64,000 nt of DNA. It comes from Granulicella sp. S190. Lineage in GTDB: Bacteria > Acidobacteriota > Terriglobia > Terriglobales > Acidobacteriaceae. Made by a program: the position numbers and the translations under genes. The stretch spans positions 19,157 to 83,156 of the forward strand of contig NZ_LMUD01000040.1 in the NCBI RefSeq assembly GCF_009766095.1, read 5' to 3'. The notes under the pieces were generated by a model. It was given only the letters and a program-made list of their open reading frames with translations, did no database searches and had not been told where the DNA came from. Below are positions 44,974 through 52,798 of the stretch, in pieces. Position 1 is the first letter of the stretch, and every line of letters begins with the position of its first letter.

Positions 44974-45916
44974 CGCAGTTGAGCAAAGGTTGGCCGTGCC
45001 GCAACCGTTCGATATTTGCAGCGACGACGTCGGCGATGTCGTTGAACGACTCCTCCGTTACTCCTGCAAGATGAGGAGTGGCGATGACATTCGGCAGGGA
45101 CAGAAGCGGATGGCCCACAGGCATCGGCTCCTGAGAAAACACGTCGAGGCCGGCGCCAGCAAGATGCCCCTCTTTCGAGGTCGAATACAAGTTATCCTCG
45201 TCGAGAAATCCACCGCGCGCGATGTTCAGAAGATAAGCGCCGAGGCGCAGACAACTCAGCTCATGCATGCCGATCGTTCCGCGCATCTCGGTGAAATACC
45301 GCATGCACAGCACCAGAATGTCCGTCTCTGCAAACGCCTTATCGCGATCGGCCACGGAGAAGCAGTGGTCAAGAGCGAACTCCGAGACCTTCTCAGAGAG
45401 CGGATTGCGAGTGACTCCGATCAGCCGAACGCCGAACGTCTGTAACCGTTTGGCGAGTGGTAACGCAATCGCGCCCAATCCATAGAGGCAGACAGTGCGT
45501 CCCGCCAATACCTTGCCGATCGGCGCTCCAAGAATGCTGGCGCGAACATTTGCCTGCGCCCTGGGGAGATCTCGAAGCAGCGCAAGAATCAGCAAAAGCG
45601 CATGCTCCGCTACCGATTCCGCATTGCCTCCAGTCGCGGGTACGTTGGCCACACGGACTCCGTTTTCGCGAGCTGCCGCAAGATCTACGCCTTCAAGACC
45701 CGCGCCCCACTGCTGCACAAGACGAAACCTTCCCACCTCCATCTCATGCCGCCCTACGCGCTCCATGCGCGGAATCACCACGTCGACACCATCCAGCATC
45801 GGGCGGACCGGCCACTCCGGACAGACGATCAGCTCGTCGTTTGCATCGGGTGGGAGTCTTCGCCGCAGGTAGTCGGGCTCGTCGGGAAACGCATCTCCGC
45901 AGAAAAGGATCCGCAT
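44966..45916 (-). CDS. D-isomer-specific 2-hydroxyacid dehydrogenase
   Basis: NAD-dependent cytoplasmic oxidoreductase of the D-2-hydroxyacid dehydrogenase family. Rossmann motif VCLYGLGAIALPLAKRL (~145), substrate-side VQQWGAGLEGVDLAAARENG (~90-105), and the catalytic trio: Arg in LLNIARGGFLDEDNL, Glu in DVFSQEPMPVGHPLL, His in VIATPHLAGVTEESF. The glycine motif reads GLGAIA rather than GxGxxG, a small deviation seen in some members. 316 residues is normal. Its ATG overlaps the stop of the thioesterase gene, so the two are cotranslated. Substrate (hydroxypyruvate, glyoxylate or another keto acid) is unknown. Confidence 0.9.
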   Translation of the reverse strand: MRILFCGDAFPDEPDYLRRRLPPDANDELIVCPEWPVRPMLDGVDVVIPRMERVGRHEMEVGRFRLVQQWGAGLEGVDLAAARENGVRVANVPATGGNAESVAEHALLLILALLRDLPRAQANVRASILGAPIGKVLAGRTVCLYGLGAIALPLAKRLQTFGVRLIGVTRNPLSEKVSEFALDHCFSVADRDKAFAETDILVLCMRYFTEMRGTIGMHELSCLRLGAYLLNIARGGFLDEDNLYSTSKEGHLAGAGLDVFSQEPMPVGHPLLSLPNVIATPHLAGVTEESFNDIADVVAANIERLRHGQPLLNCVI

Positions 45917-46425
45917 CAGAGCACCTCCTTTTTTCGCGATGACGGCTCCGCTTCGACCTTATGCAGCACATCACGGCCGGCGCTGCGTTCGTCGCGGATG
46001 GCCATCATGGTCGCATTGGCTCGTGCGATCAACCGGTCTCGCTCATCGAATACGTCGCACTCGAAGAAACTCAGATTCTGCCCTCGCTTCACGCATCGTG
46101 CCTCCGAGCGAAGCAGCCCCCCGAGCGCAGGACGCAGGTAGTTGATCTTTGATTCGACAGTAGTGCCCGTCTCCTCAGGGGAGAGCGAGGCAATATGAGC
46201 CAGGCCAATCGCAGTATCGGCAAGTGTAAAAATGGTACCGCCATGGGTGTAGCCGAAGACATTCTGATGTCTCTGATCGCAGATCATTTTCACATTCGCT
46301 GCTCCCGGCTCAACGGATTCCACCTCGAAGCCCATCAGGGTACCTAACGGCATCATTGCCGCGTCCTTGCGCCGCAACGCATCAAGCTGCGACACACGTG
46401 TCTCTGAAACAAGAAAACTCGCCAT
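45916..46425 (-). CDS. PaaI-type hotdog-fold thioesterase
   Basis: Small cytoplasmic acyl-CoA thioesterase-like protein. The hotdog core is visible: PLGTLMGFEVESVEPGAANV, NVFGYTHGGTIFTLADTAIG (the HGG-x-x-x-x-LAD motif with the catalytic Asp), TVESKINYLRPALGGLLRSE and FFECDVFDERDRLIARANAT. 169 residues, usual for the family. Its stop overlaps the start of the dehydrogenase gene, and it diverges from the LysR regulator across a 71-base region with an inverted repeat. The pairing with a hydroxyacid dehydrogenase suggests a small acyl or hydroxyacid catabolic unit; the substrate is not known. Confidence 0.88.
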   Translation of the reverse strand: MASFLVSETRVSQLDALRRKDAAMMPLGTLMGFEVESVEPGAANVKMICDQRHQNVFGYTHGGTIFTLADTAIGLAHIASLSPEETGTTVESKINYLRPALGGLLRSEARCVKRGQNLSFFECDVFDERDRLIARANATMMAIRDERSAGRDVLHKVEAEPSSRKKEVL

Positions 46426-46463
46426 ATTCCAATGCTACGGTTGGTCTATTCATACTGTCCAAT

Positions 46464-46477
46464 ATCGAAAGTTCGAT
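46464..46477. promoter_or_regulatory. Inverted repeat between thioesterase and LysR genes, possible LysR site
   Basis: ATCGAA-AG-TTCGAT, perfect 6-base arms, midway in the 71-base divergent region. LysR regulators commonly bind dyads here to control both themselves and the divergent operon. Based on position and symmetry only. Confidence 0.45.
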
Positions 46478-46496
46478 GATCTATATTGATTTAGAT

Positions 46497-47408
46497 ATGA
46501 ATGAAATTGTCGATCTGCGCCAGATCAAATATTTTCTTGCAGTAGTAGAGACACTTCACTTCAGCCGTGCAGCCACAAAGCTCGGTATGGCTCAACCGAA
46601 CCTGAGTATGCAGATCAGGAAGTTTGAGGAGGCTCTGGGATGCGCCCTGTTTGAAAGGACAACTCGCGGAGTCGCGCTGACGCCGGCCGGCGCATACCTG
46701 GCCAGGCGAGCGGAGATGCTGCAGACTCAGTTTCAGGAAGTCATGAACATGACCCAGCAGATTGGGCGAGGCGAGGAAGGTGCGCTCGCCATTGGGTTCA
46801 ATGGGTCTGCAATGTATGGCCGCTTGCCTCTGGCTCTGGAACGTTTTCGCCGTCAGCATCCGGGGGTAGCAGTGCAGTTGCGGGAGATGTACGCAGCCGA
46901 TCAGATGCCATTGCTCCTCGATGGAACACTTGACGTCGGTTTCATTCGAGATGGCACCCCAACATCCGGGCTGAAGATGACCTCTCTCACGCGCGAACCG
47001 TTCCATGCGGTTCTACCTCAGTCCCATCCCTTGGCAAAAGAAAAGGGACCGATCCGGCCAAGGGCACTTCGCGACGAGCGCTTTGTTCTGTTCGCACCGC
47101 GAATCGCGCGGCTCGCGTTTGAGCGGACGATGGAGGTCTGTAAGGCAGACGGATTCACGCCAAATATCTCACTTGAGGCGCCGCAGTGGGTAACGATCGT
47201 GAGCCTTGTTGCAGCGGGCATGGGAGTCTCACTCGCTCCGGCATCCGTGAACAAACTCAATATTCCCGGTGTTGTTTTCCGCCCGCTTCGCTCAAAGGGT
47301 TGGTCGTCCGTGGACGTATGGACAAAGCTTGATCCCCCTAATCCCGCGGCCAGAGTTCTTCTGAAGATCGCGCAGAAAGAGTTCTCGGGAGGTGAGCCGA
47401 AGAGTTGA
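46497..47408 (+). CDS. LysR-family transcriptional regulator
   Basis: N-terminal winged helix-turn-helix (MNEIVDLRQIKYFLAVVETL, HFSRAATKLGMAQPNLSMQI, GCALFERTTRGVALTPAG) followed by a LysR substrate-binding domain (GEEGALAIGFNGSAMYGRLP, PLALERFRRQHPGVAVQLRE, WVTIVSLVAAGMGVSLAPAS). The LRQIKYFLAVVETLHFSRAA style matches the CatR/CbnR/BenM group that responds to aromatic-acid intermediates. ATG 46497 fits the domain start; the frame is open upstream to 46356. It is divergent from the thioesterase-dehydrogenase pair and probably controls it. Confidence 0.92.
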   Translation: MNEIVDLRQIKYFLAVVETLHFSRAATKLGMAQPNLSMQIRKFEEALGCALFERTTRGVALTPAGAYLARRAEMLQTQFQEVMNMTQQIGRGEEGALAIGFNGSAMYGRLPLALERFRRQHPGVAVQLREMYAADQMPLLLDGTLDVGFIRDGTPTSGLKMTSLTREPFHAVLPQSHPLAKEKGPIRPRALRDERFVLFAPRIARLAFERTMEVCKADGFTPNISLEAPQWVTIVSLVAAGMGVSLAPASVNKLNIPGVVFRPLRSKGWSSVDVWTKLDPPNPAARVLLKIAQKEFSGGEPKS

Positions 47409-47422
47409 TAGGGGAGAGAGAG

Positions 47423-47477
47423 TGGTGGACGCGGTAGGGATCGAACCTACGACCAGTCGATTAAGAGTCGAATGCTC
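47423..47477 (-). other. 3' fragment of tRNA-Lys(CTT): likely attachment site of a genomic island
   Basis: On the minus strand this reads the anticodon arm (loop CTCTTAA, anticodon CTT), variable loop, T-arm GTAGGTTCGATCCCTAC, acceptor 3' strand CGCGTCC, discriminator A and encoded CCA. The 5' part needed for a tRNA (acceptor 5' strand and D-arm) is absent; the sequence beyond GAGC does not pair. A CCA-ended 3' half without its 5' half is the usual duplicate left by integrases that target tRNA genes. The 3' flank (LysR side) would be native DNA and the side above 47477 the inserted DNA. Confidence 0.75.
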
Positions 47478-47790
47478 ACATCATACTAACCGCCTGTATA
47501 TTCATTGATTTGAATGCATTTACAGCCCTTTCCGCCCGCACAGACGCATGCCGCAAGTTGTTCAATTTGTTCAGTAGATTTGGAGATGTCTTTGGACGTT
47601 GGTCATGTTTTGGTCAGGTTCCATTAGTTCTTCTTGACCAGGTGCCGATTCACGTGGGTTCTGGATTTAGACCTGTCCTCGCAAGGACATCCTGTTGGTT
47701 ACAAAGATGAGTCAAGAATTCATCTTCTAAAAGGACGTGGGCAAGCGGATCGACGTTTAAACCGATACAGCAAATTACCTTCCTCCAATT
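47478..47790. other. Non-coding or decayed DNA at the island edge
   Basis: 313 bases next to the tRNA fragment. An integrase gene would be expected here, but I find no open frame or recognisable integrase motif. The stretch is AT-richer than the chromosome to its left. Confidence 0.4.
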
Positions 47791-48156
47791 TCAAATACCG
47801 GTAGATACTTCGTAGTTCTTACACCAAACTATTTGGCTCTGACGAATCCAAAAATGACTGCCGCATCTTTCCCGTGGTACCCAAATCGAAGGGGACAAAG
47901 ACACTCGACCGTTCCGTAACGTCAGTTCCCACTTCGGCCTTGCCGATGGCATGAGACATACATCGATTCGCTCGCCGCAGCCACAGGGACAAGAGAGTAT
48001 CGCCCACTTATATCTAGCGGGCTTCCCCATGACGAAGAGACGATCGCCGAGCACGTCTGGAAGTTCCTGCATGGACGGGATCAGTTGGAGATGGAGTTGA
48101 TCGGAGCGCTGTGCGACCGTAGCCCACAGGCGCCGTAGGACATTCTTGCTGTGCAT
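47791..48156 (-). CDS. DUF6527-like protein with CPCGCGE motif
   Basis: About 121 residues. The pattern LHLQLIPSMQELPDVLGDRL, LSCPCGCGERIDVCLM, PKWELTLRNGRVSLSPSI and CGSHFWIRQSQIVW matches what I know of DUF6527: a small protein with a Cys cluster and a C.SH.WI motif. Members often occur with ubiquitin-like and E1/ThiF-type proteins; here it stands alone. The C-x-C-x-C and later Cys/His suggest a zinc site. I chose ATG 48156; a GTG at 48174 in frame would overlap the divergent arsC start. No clear ribosome-binding site. Family call from memory of the motif, not a search. Confidence 0.6.
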   Translation of the reverse strand: MHSKNVLRRLWATVAQRSDQLHLQLIPSMQELPDVLGDRLFVMGKPARYKWAILSCPCGCGERIDVCLMPSARPKWELTLRNGRVSLSPSIWVPRERCGSHFWIRQSQIVWCKNYEVSTGI

Positions 48157-48164
48157 AGGAGAGC

Positions 48165-48656
48165 ATGATGCCACACTGCAACGTCTTGTTCTTATGCACC
48201 GGCAATTCGGCGCGATCCATCCTGGCCGAGGCCATCATGAACCGGAAGGGAGCGCCGAACTTCACTGCTTATAGTACCGGGAGCCATCCGTCAGGAAAGG
48301 TACGCCCGGAGGCGCTTCGACAGATGGAAGATGCGGGGTTGAATATTGCTGGTTTTCGCAGCAAGTCATGGGATGAGTTTGCCAAGCCGGATGCGCCGGT
48401 GATGAACTTTGTCTTCACGGTCTGTGACAACGCTGCGAACGAGGCCTGCCCTGTGTGGCCGGGGCAGCCGATCACGGCACATTGGGGCGTACCTGATCCA
48501 GCAGCCGCAATGGGAACGCCGCAAGAGATCGAGCGGTCGTTTACGCAAGCCTTCTACATTCTGGAGAGGCGCGTCACTCTCGTGCTCTCTCTTCCACTTA
48601 CCAGCCTGGATTCGATGGCGCTCAAGAGCGAGTTGGACAACATCGGAAAGAAGTAA
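48165..48656 (+). CDS. arsC: Arsenate reductase / low-molecular-weight phosphatase-like (ArsC)
   Basis: Cytoplasmic reductase that converts arsenate to arsenite, or a related LMW phosphatase-fold enzyme. The active-site loop LCTGNSARSILAEAIMN carries C-x5-R (Cys11-Arg17). VFTVCDNAANEACPVWPGQP provides the later cysteines and WGVPDPAAA the aspartate loop. ATG 48165 (a second ATG follows) has AGGAGA seven bases upstream. It is first in a tight series arsC - arsC - Cys-rich exported protein - envelope protein. No arsR, arsB/acr3 or promoter-sized gap precedes it, so the original operon start may be lost. Confidence 0.88.
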   Translation: MMPHCNVLFLCTGNSARSILAEAIMNRKGAPNFTAYSTGSHPSGKVRPEALRQMEDAGLNIAGFRSKSWDEFAKPDAPVMNFVFTVCDNAANEACPVWPGQPITAHWGVPDPAAAMGTPQEIERSFTQAFYILERRVTLVLSLPLTSLDSMALKSELDNIGKK

Positions 48657-48667
48657 CGGGAGACATC

Positions 48668-49105
48668 ATGTTCAGAGTCATTTTCGCTTGTGTTCACAAT
48701 GCCGGACGTTCCCAGATGGCGGCGGCCTTCTTCAACCAGCTTGCAGACCGGCAGAAGGCAGAGGCCATCTCGGCAGGAACGGAGCCGGGCGCGCGCGTCC
48801 ATCCCGAGGTTCAGGCCGTCATGCAGGAGGTCGGGATCGACCTGAGCGATGTCAAGCCTCAGAAGCTTATCAAGGAATTGGCGAAGGACGCAGACTTATT
48901 TATCACGATGGGATGTGGTGACAAATGCCCTTATGTTCCCGGTTTGAAGAGGGATGATTGGCCGATCCGCGATCCTAAAGGGCTTTCGCCGGACGAGGTG
49001 CGTACTATCCGGGATGAGATCGAGGAAAGAGTGCAATCGCTCATCGCGAACTTCCCAACAAGCGCAGTGGCCGCTGGTGATCTAGCCAGCCAAGATTTAT
49101 CGTAA
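48668..49105 (+). CDS. arsC: Second arsenate reductase (thioredoxin-coupled LMW phosphatase fold)
   Basis: 145 residues with FACVHNAGRSQMAAAFFNQL (Cys8-x5-Arg14), MGCGDKCPYVPG (Cys83 and Cys87, placed like the second and third cysteines of thioredoxin-dependent ArsC) and WPIRDPKG holding the catalytic Asp. It is much closer to the Staphylococcus-type ArsC than the neighbour at 48165. It lies 11 bases after that gene and six bases before the Cys-rich gene, so all are probably one transcript. Two ArsC-like genes in tandem may differ in reductant or substrate. Confidence 0.9.
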   Translation: MFRVIFACVHNAGRSQMAAAFFNQLADRQKAEAISAGTEPGARVHPEVQAVMQEVGIDLSDVKPQKLIKELAKDADLFITMGCGDKCPYVPGLKRDDWPIRDPKGLSPDEVRTIRDEIEERVQSLIANFPTSAVAAGDLASQDLS

Positions 49106-49110
49106 GAAGC

Positions 49111-49449
49111 ATGGAACGTCCCACCGCAACACGAGCCTGCGTTATCGCATGGCTGTTGTGCGCGGTGTTGGCTTGCCTGGCAGTTCACTCGCCGCACTGC
49201 GACTTGTGCGATGGGCCGTACTTTGTTGCCTCTTCACACCACTCTCATGCCAACCACCCGCTACCTGCCGCTTCGGATACCTGTAACGGAATCTGCTCGT
49301 GCTGTGGGTTTCGCGGGCTCCCGAATGCAAGCCCTGTCCTGGATCTGGTAAGTACGGTGACCACAGGTGTTTGGCCTGAATCGACTTCCCCTGCCCGTGG
49401 CCCGCGCTCGCCCATATTTCGACCACCCCGCATAGCATTCTCCTCTTAG
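49111..49449 (+). CDS. Small exported Cys/His-rich protein
   Basis: 112 residues. The hydrophobic N-terminus (ACVIAWLLCAVLACLAVHS) looks like a signal or anchor. The rest holds two cysteine clusters, CDLCDG and CNGICSCCGF, with HHSHANH between them, which suggests metal binding in the periplasm. I do not recognise a named family; similar small proteins sit near heavy-metal efflux genes in Acidobacteriota, which is recollection rather than a search. Starts six bases after the second arsC stop. Confidence 0.65.
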   Translation: MERPTATRACVIAWLLCAVLACLAVHSPHCDLCDGPYFVASSHHSHANHPLPAASDTCNGICSCCGFRGLPNASPVLDLVSTVTTGVWPESTSPARGPRSPIFRPPRIAFSS

Positions 49450-49508
49450 CCTGTCGGCGCCCGCGCCCCTTCGCGCGGACACACACAACTTCAATATGGA
49501 GATTCGTT

Positions 49509-50063
49509 ATGCGTATACGCTCGTTCACGCTCGCTGGAGCGTGCCTGTTTCTGTTTTTGTGTCTGCCCGCTCCTGGACAAACCTTCGGAGGTAAATCCTC
49601 GACCCATCCACCACCAGCAGCCGAGAACAAAGACCCTGTAGCTATCCTTGAACTTGGCGCCTCCACAAGCTGGAACTTCAGCGGAGGCGCGGCGACGTTC
49701 GCGCCGAACCTTGCAGCGGAGATTACGCCCATAGAGAATTGGCTGGAAATTGAAGCAGGCGTGTCGCCCTTCTACACTCGCAATTCTACGGAGTGGGACA
49801 CCGACCTGCTCTTCAAGAAACCGTGGACCCTGTCGCGGACGGCAGAGTTCATGCTGGGCGTCGGTCCCGAGTGGGTTCACCTCAACCAAAATGGGAAGGC
49901 GAGCAACTCGATAGCTGGTGAGGTGGCGGGAGATTTTATGTTCTGGCCAAAGAGAAAGCACTGCTTCGGATGGTATCTTGAACCGGCTTACGACTACAGC
50001 TTTGCAAGAGGTCACCAGCAATCCATTGGCATGAGCGGCGGTCTGCTAATTGGCATTCCGTGA
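49509..50063 (+). CDS. Small exported protein, probable outer-membrane beta-barrel
   Basis: 184 residues with signal peptide (FTLAGACLFLFLCLPAPG-QTF) and a body of alternating strands (AILELGASTSWNFSGGAATF, WLEIEAGVSPFYTRNSTEWD, FMLGVGPEWVHL, GWYLEPAYDYSFARGHQQ). The size and composition fit an 8-strand barrel, although the C-terminal residue is Pro rather than an aromatic. It follows the Cys-rich gene and converges with the remains of a CusA-type pump, so it may belong to a metal-resistance set. Confidence 0.65.
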   Translation: MRIRSFTLAGACLFLFLCLPAPGQTFGGKSSTHPPPAAENKDPVAILELGASTSWNFSGGAATFAPNLAAEITPIENWLEIEAGVSPFYTRNSTEWDTDLLFKKPWTLSRTAEFMLGVGPEWVHLNQNGKASNSIAGEVAGDFMFWPKRKHCFGWYLEPAYDYSFARGHQQSIGMSGGLLIGIP

Positions 50064-50088
50064 TGCCCAGGGGCGATAGAAAAGTCGA

Positions 50089-52300
50089 TTAGTGCGAAGG
50101 GAGAAGGGGAGGACCTTCTCCCCTCACTGAAGTCCGTGGCTGTAGATGTCCCTTCCGCAATGCACGTTCCTTCATCATCACGAAGAAGACGGGCACCAGG
50201 ATCAGGACGCCTATAGTGGACGTAATCATGCCGCCCACTATAGGCGCAGCAATCGGCTTCATCACATCCGAGCCGATACCGGATTCCCAGAGGATCGGAA
50301 CGAGACTGGCAAGCACAGCGCAGACGGTCATCAGTTTTGGCCTCAGACGATGCACCGCCCCTTCGATGGCCGCGGCTTCCACATCAGCCTCGGTCAATGT
50401 CTTTCCGCTTTGCAGTTTGTTTTCGAGCGCTTCATGGAGATAAACAACCATGACCACGCCGGTTTCTACCGCGATCCCAAAGAGCGCGATGTAACCAACG
50501 GCCACGGCGACGCTGAAGTTGTAGTGAAGAAGCCATTGCAGGAGCAGCCCTCCACTCATCGCATAGATGGTTGGAAAGATGAGAACAAGCGCTTCGGCAA
50601 CTGAGTGAAAGACCAGATACAGCAATAGAAAAATCACAAAGAAGACCACCGGGAGAATCAATTGCAGGCGTTGTTTGGCACGTAGTTCTAGTTCATATTC
50701 TCCCGACCACTGGAAGGTGTAATTGGCGGGCAAGGCGAGTTTGTCGTGAATCAGTTTGTTCGCTTGTGCGACGAAGCCGCCGTAGTCGGAGTTCTTGAGA
50801 TCGATGTAGATGTATCCCGTCAGTGCGCCGTCTTCGTCCCGAATCATTGCAGGGCCATGCGTGACGGAGATCTTCGCTACCTGACCGAGCGGAATCTGCG
50901 CTCCCGAAGGTGTGCCGATCAGCACGCCACGCATCTTCTCGACATTGTCGCGGAAGTCTCTCTGGTAGCGGACATTGATCGGATAGCGCTCTCGTTCCTC
51001 GATGTTCTCGGCAATATTCTGTCCGCCGATGCCGGATGAAACCGCTGTCTGCACGTCCGCGATCGTGAGACCGTAGCGGGCCGCCTCCTCTCGCTTGACC
51101 TCAACATTGACGTAGAAACCTTGCGCGACCTTTTTCGGCAAAGACGGATCTCACCTGCGGAAGCCCTGATAGGACAGTCTGAAGCTGCGAAGCCAACTGC
51201 TGAATGCCGTCCACATTCGGCCCCTGCACCTTCATGCCCAGAGGTGTCTTGATGCCGGTCAGCTCCATGTCTAAGCGGTTCTCTACCGGGCTTGTCCAGG
51301 TATTCGAGAGCCCCGGAATCTGGAGCTTCTCATCCATCTGCTGAATGAGCTTTTCGTAGGTTATTCCAGCGGGCCATTGCTCCCGTGGTTTGAGCATGAG
51401 CGTGGTGTCATACATATCCAGTGGAGCATTGTCAGTTGCGCTGTCTGATCGCCCAACCGCACCGACTACGCTGGCTACTTCCGGAAAGCTGCGCAGAACA
51501 CGGTCCTGCTGCTGCAGGAGTACCTTCGCCTGTTCAATGGAGATGCCGGGGAGAGCAGTCGGCATATAGAGGGTGGAGCCTTCAAATAGCGCTGGCATGA
51601 ACTGGCTGCCCAATCGGGATGCAAGCGGAAACGTGATCAGCAGAAAGATCAGGTTGACCACAATGGTGAGCCAGCGATGGTGCAGGCAGAACTTCAGGAT
51701 AGGCAGGTAAATCGCCTGCGCGATGCGTGAGATTGGATTCGCATTCTCCGGCTTCAGCCGCCCTCGAATCAGCAAGACCATCAGGACCGGAACCAGCGTA
51801 ATGGCGAGGATGGAGGAAGAGCCGACGGCCAGAGTTTTGGTCCATGCCAACGGGCGGAACATCCGGCCCTCCTGCGCTTCGAGCAGGAAGACCGGCATGA
51901 AGGAAACAACGATGATAATCAGCGAGAAGAAGAGCGCTGGACCAACCTGCTTCGCCGAGTTGATAAGAATGGCTTGTCGCTCCGGCTCCGATACCGGGTT
52001 TGCGTCGTTTTCCTGCCGTTTCGAAAGATGACGATAGCCATTTTCGACCATCACAATGGAGGCATCGACGAGCACACCAACGGCCAACGCGATGCCGCCC
52101 AGCGACATGATGTTCGAGCTCACGCCCAGCCAGTACATCGGGATGAAAGACATCAGTACCGCGATGGGTAACGCGACAATTGCGATGAGCGCCGAACGGA
52201 AATGAAAGAGGAAGACGATGATGACCAGGCTGACGATGACGGCTTCTTCGAGTAGATCGCGCTGCAATGTTTTGATCGACGCATCGCGTTCATCGAGTGA
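50089..52300 (-). pseudogene. CusA/HMA-type heavy-metal RND pump, 5'-truncated and frameshifted
   Basis: Inner-membrane pump subunit for monovalent or divalent metal export, normally about 1040 residues. Only about the last two thirds remain, beginning near DASIKTLQRDLLEEAVIVSL, the segment before the second membrane block. Recognisable parts: GIALAVGVLVDASIVMVENG (the charged segment), FMPALFEGSTLYMPTALPGI, and GAQIPLGQVAKISVTHGPAM with MTVCAVLASLVPILWESGIG. The frame breaks within a 5-A run (complement of 51131-51135): VRSVFAEK continues as VAQGFYVNVEVKREEAARYG if one base is removed. The upstream end runs into unrelated DNA with stops. No adaptor or channel gene remains. Confidence 0.88.
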
Positions 52301-52798
52301 CTCGTTCCGATGGCGGACTTTGCGAAGAGGTCTCAGTCAACTCTGCCCACGCGCGCAAACTTGAAATCGCTCTTAGTTTTTCTAAATGCGGACTTGGATA
52401 ACGTGCTCTATTGTCCGTTTTTCTGAAGGGACTCCTTATTCGGAAGAACACGGATTTCACGACGGATCACATTGTCGTCTACATCGATTTTAACGGGGCT
52501 GCGGCTTCGGACCTGACAATTTCAAGTTCAAATCGAGTATGGCCGCCCTTCGAGTGCGCGCTCGACCGATTTCAAATCCCCAGGCGGGGCAAGGGGTGCT
52601 CATCGACTTCTGGGCATCCCCTGCCGGAGCGCGATGGCCGTGCTTTATCGGAGCGTTACGACTTAAAGAGGGGGGAGCGGTCGTTTTGGCTCTCCTCTGA
52701 CCCATCCGTTACTTTACGGTGGCTAACCGTTACTCCAAGGGGGCCAAACGGAAGTTGTAGTGTGAAAAAGTGGTACACCCCTGTACGCTTCAGAGGTT
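52301..52798. other. Gene-free stretch between the pump remnant and HipA-like kinase
   Basis: About 500 bases without a coding sequence I can support. It contains two copies of CCGTTACT about 25 bases apart near 52710-52735, in sequence that resembles the end of a mobile element, but no transposase part is recognisable. Confidence 0.35.

Noticed and set aside
47423..47500. Complete tRNA-Lys gene
   Set aside because: The 5' acceptor strand and D-arm do not pair with the preserved 3' half; only a fragment is present.
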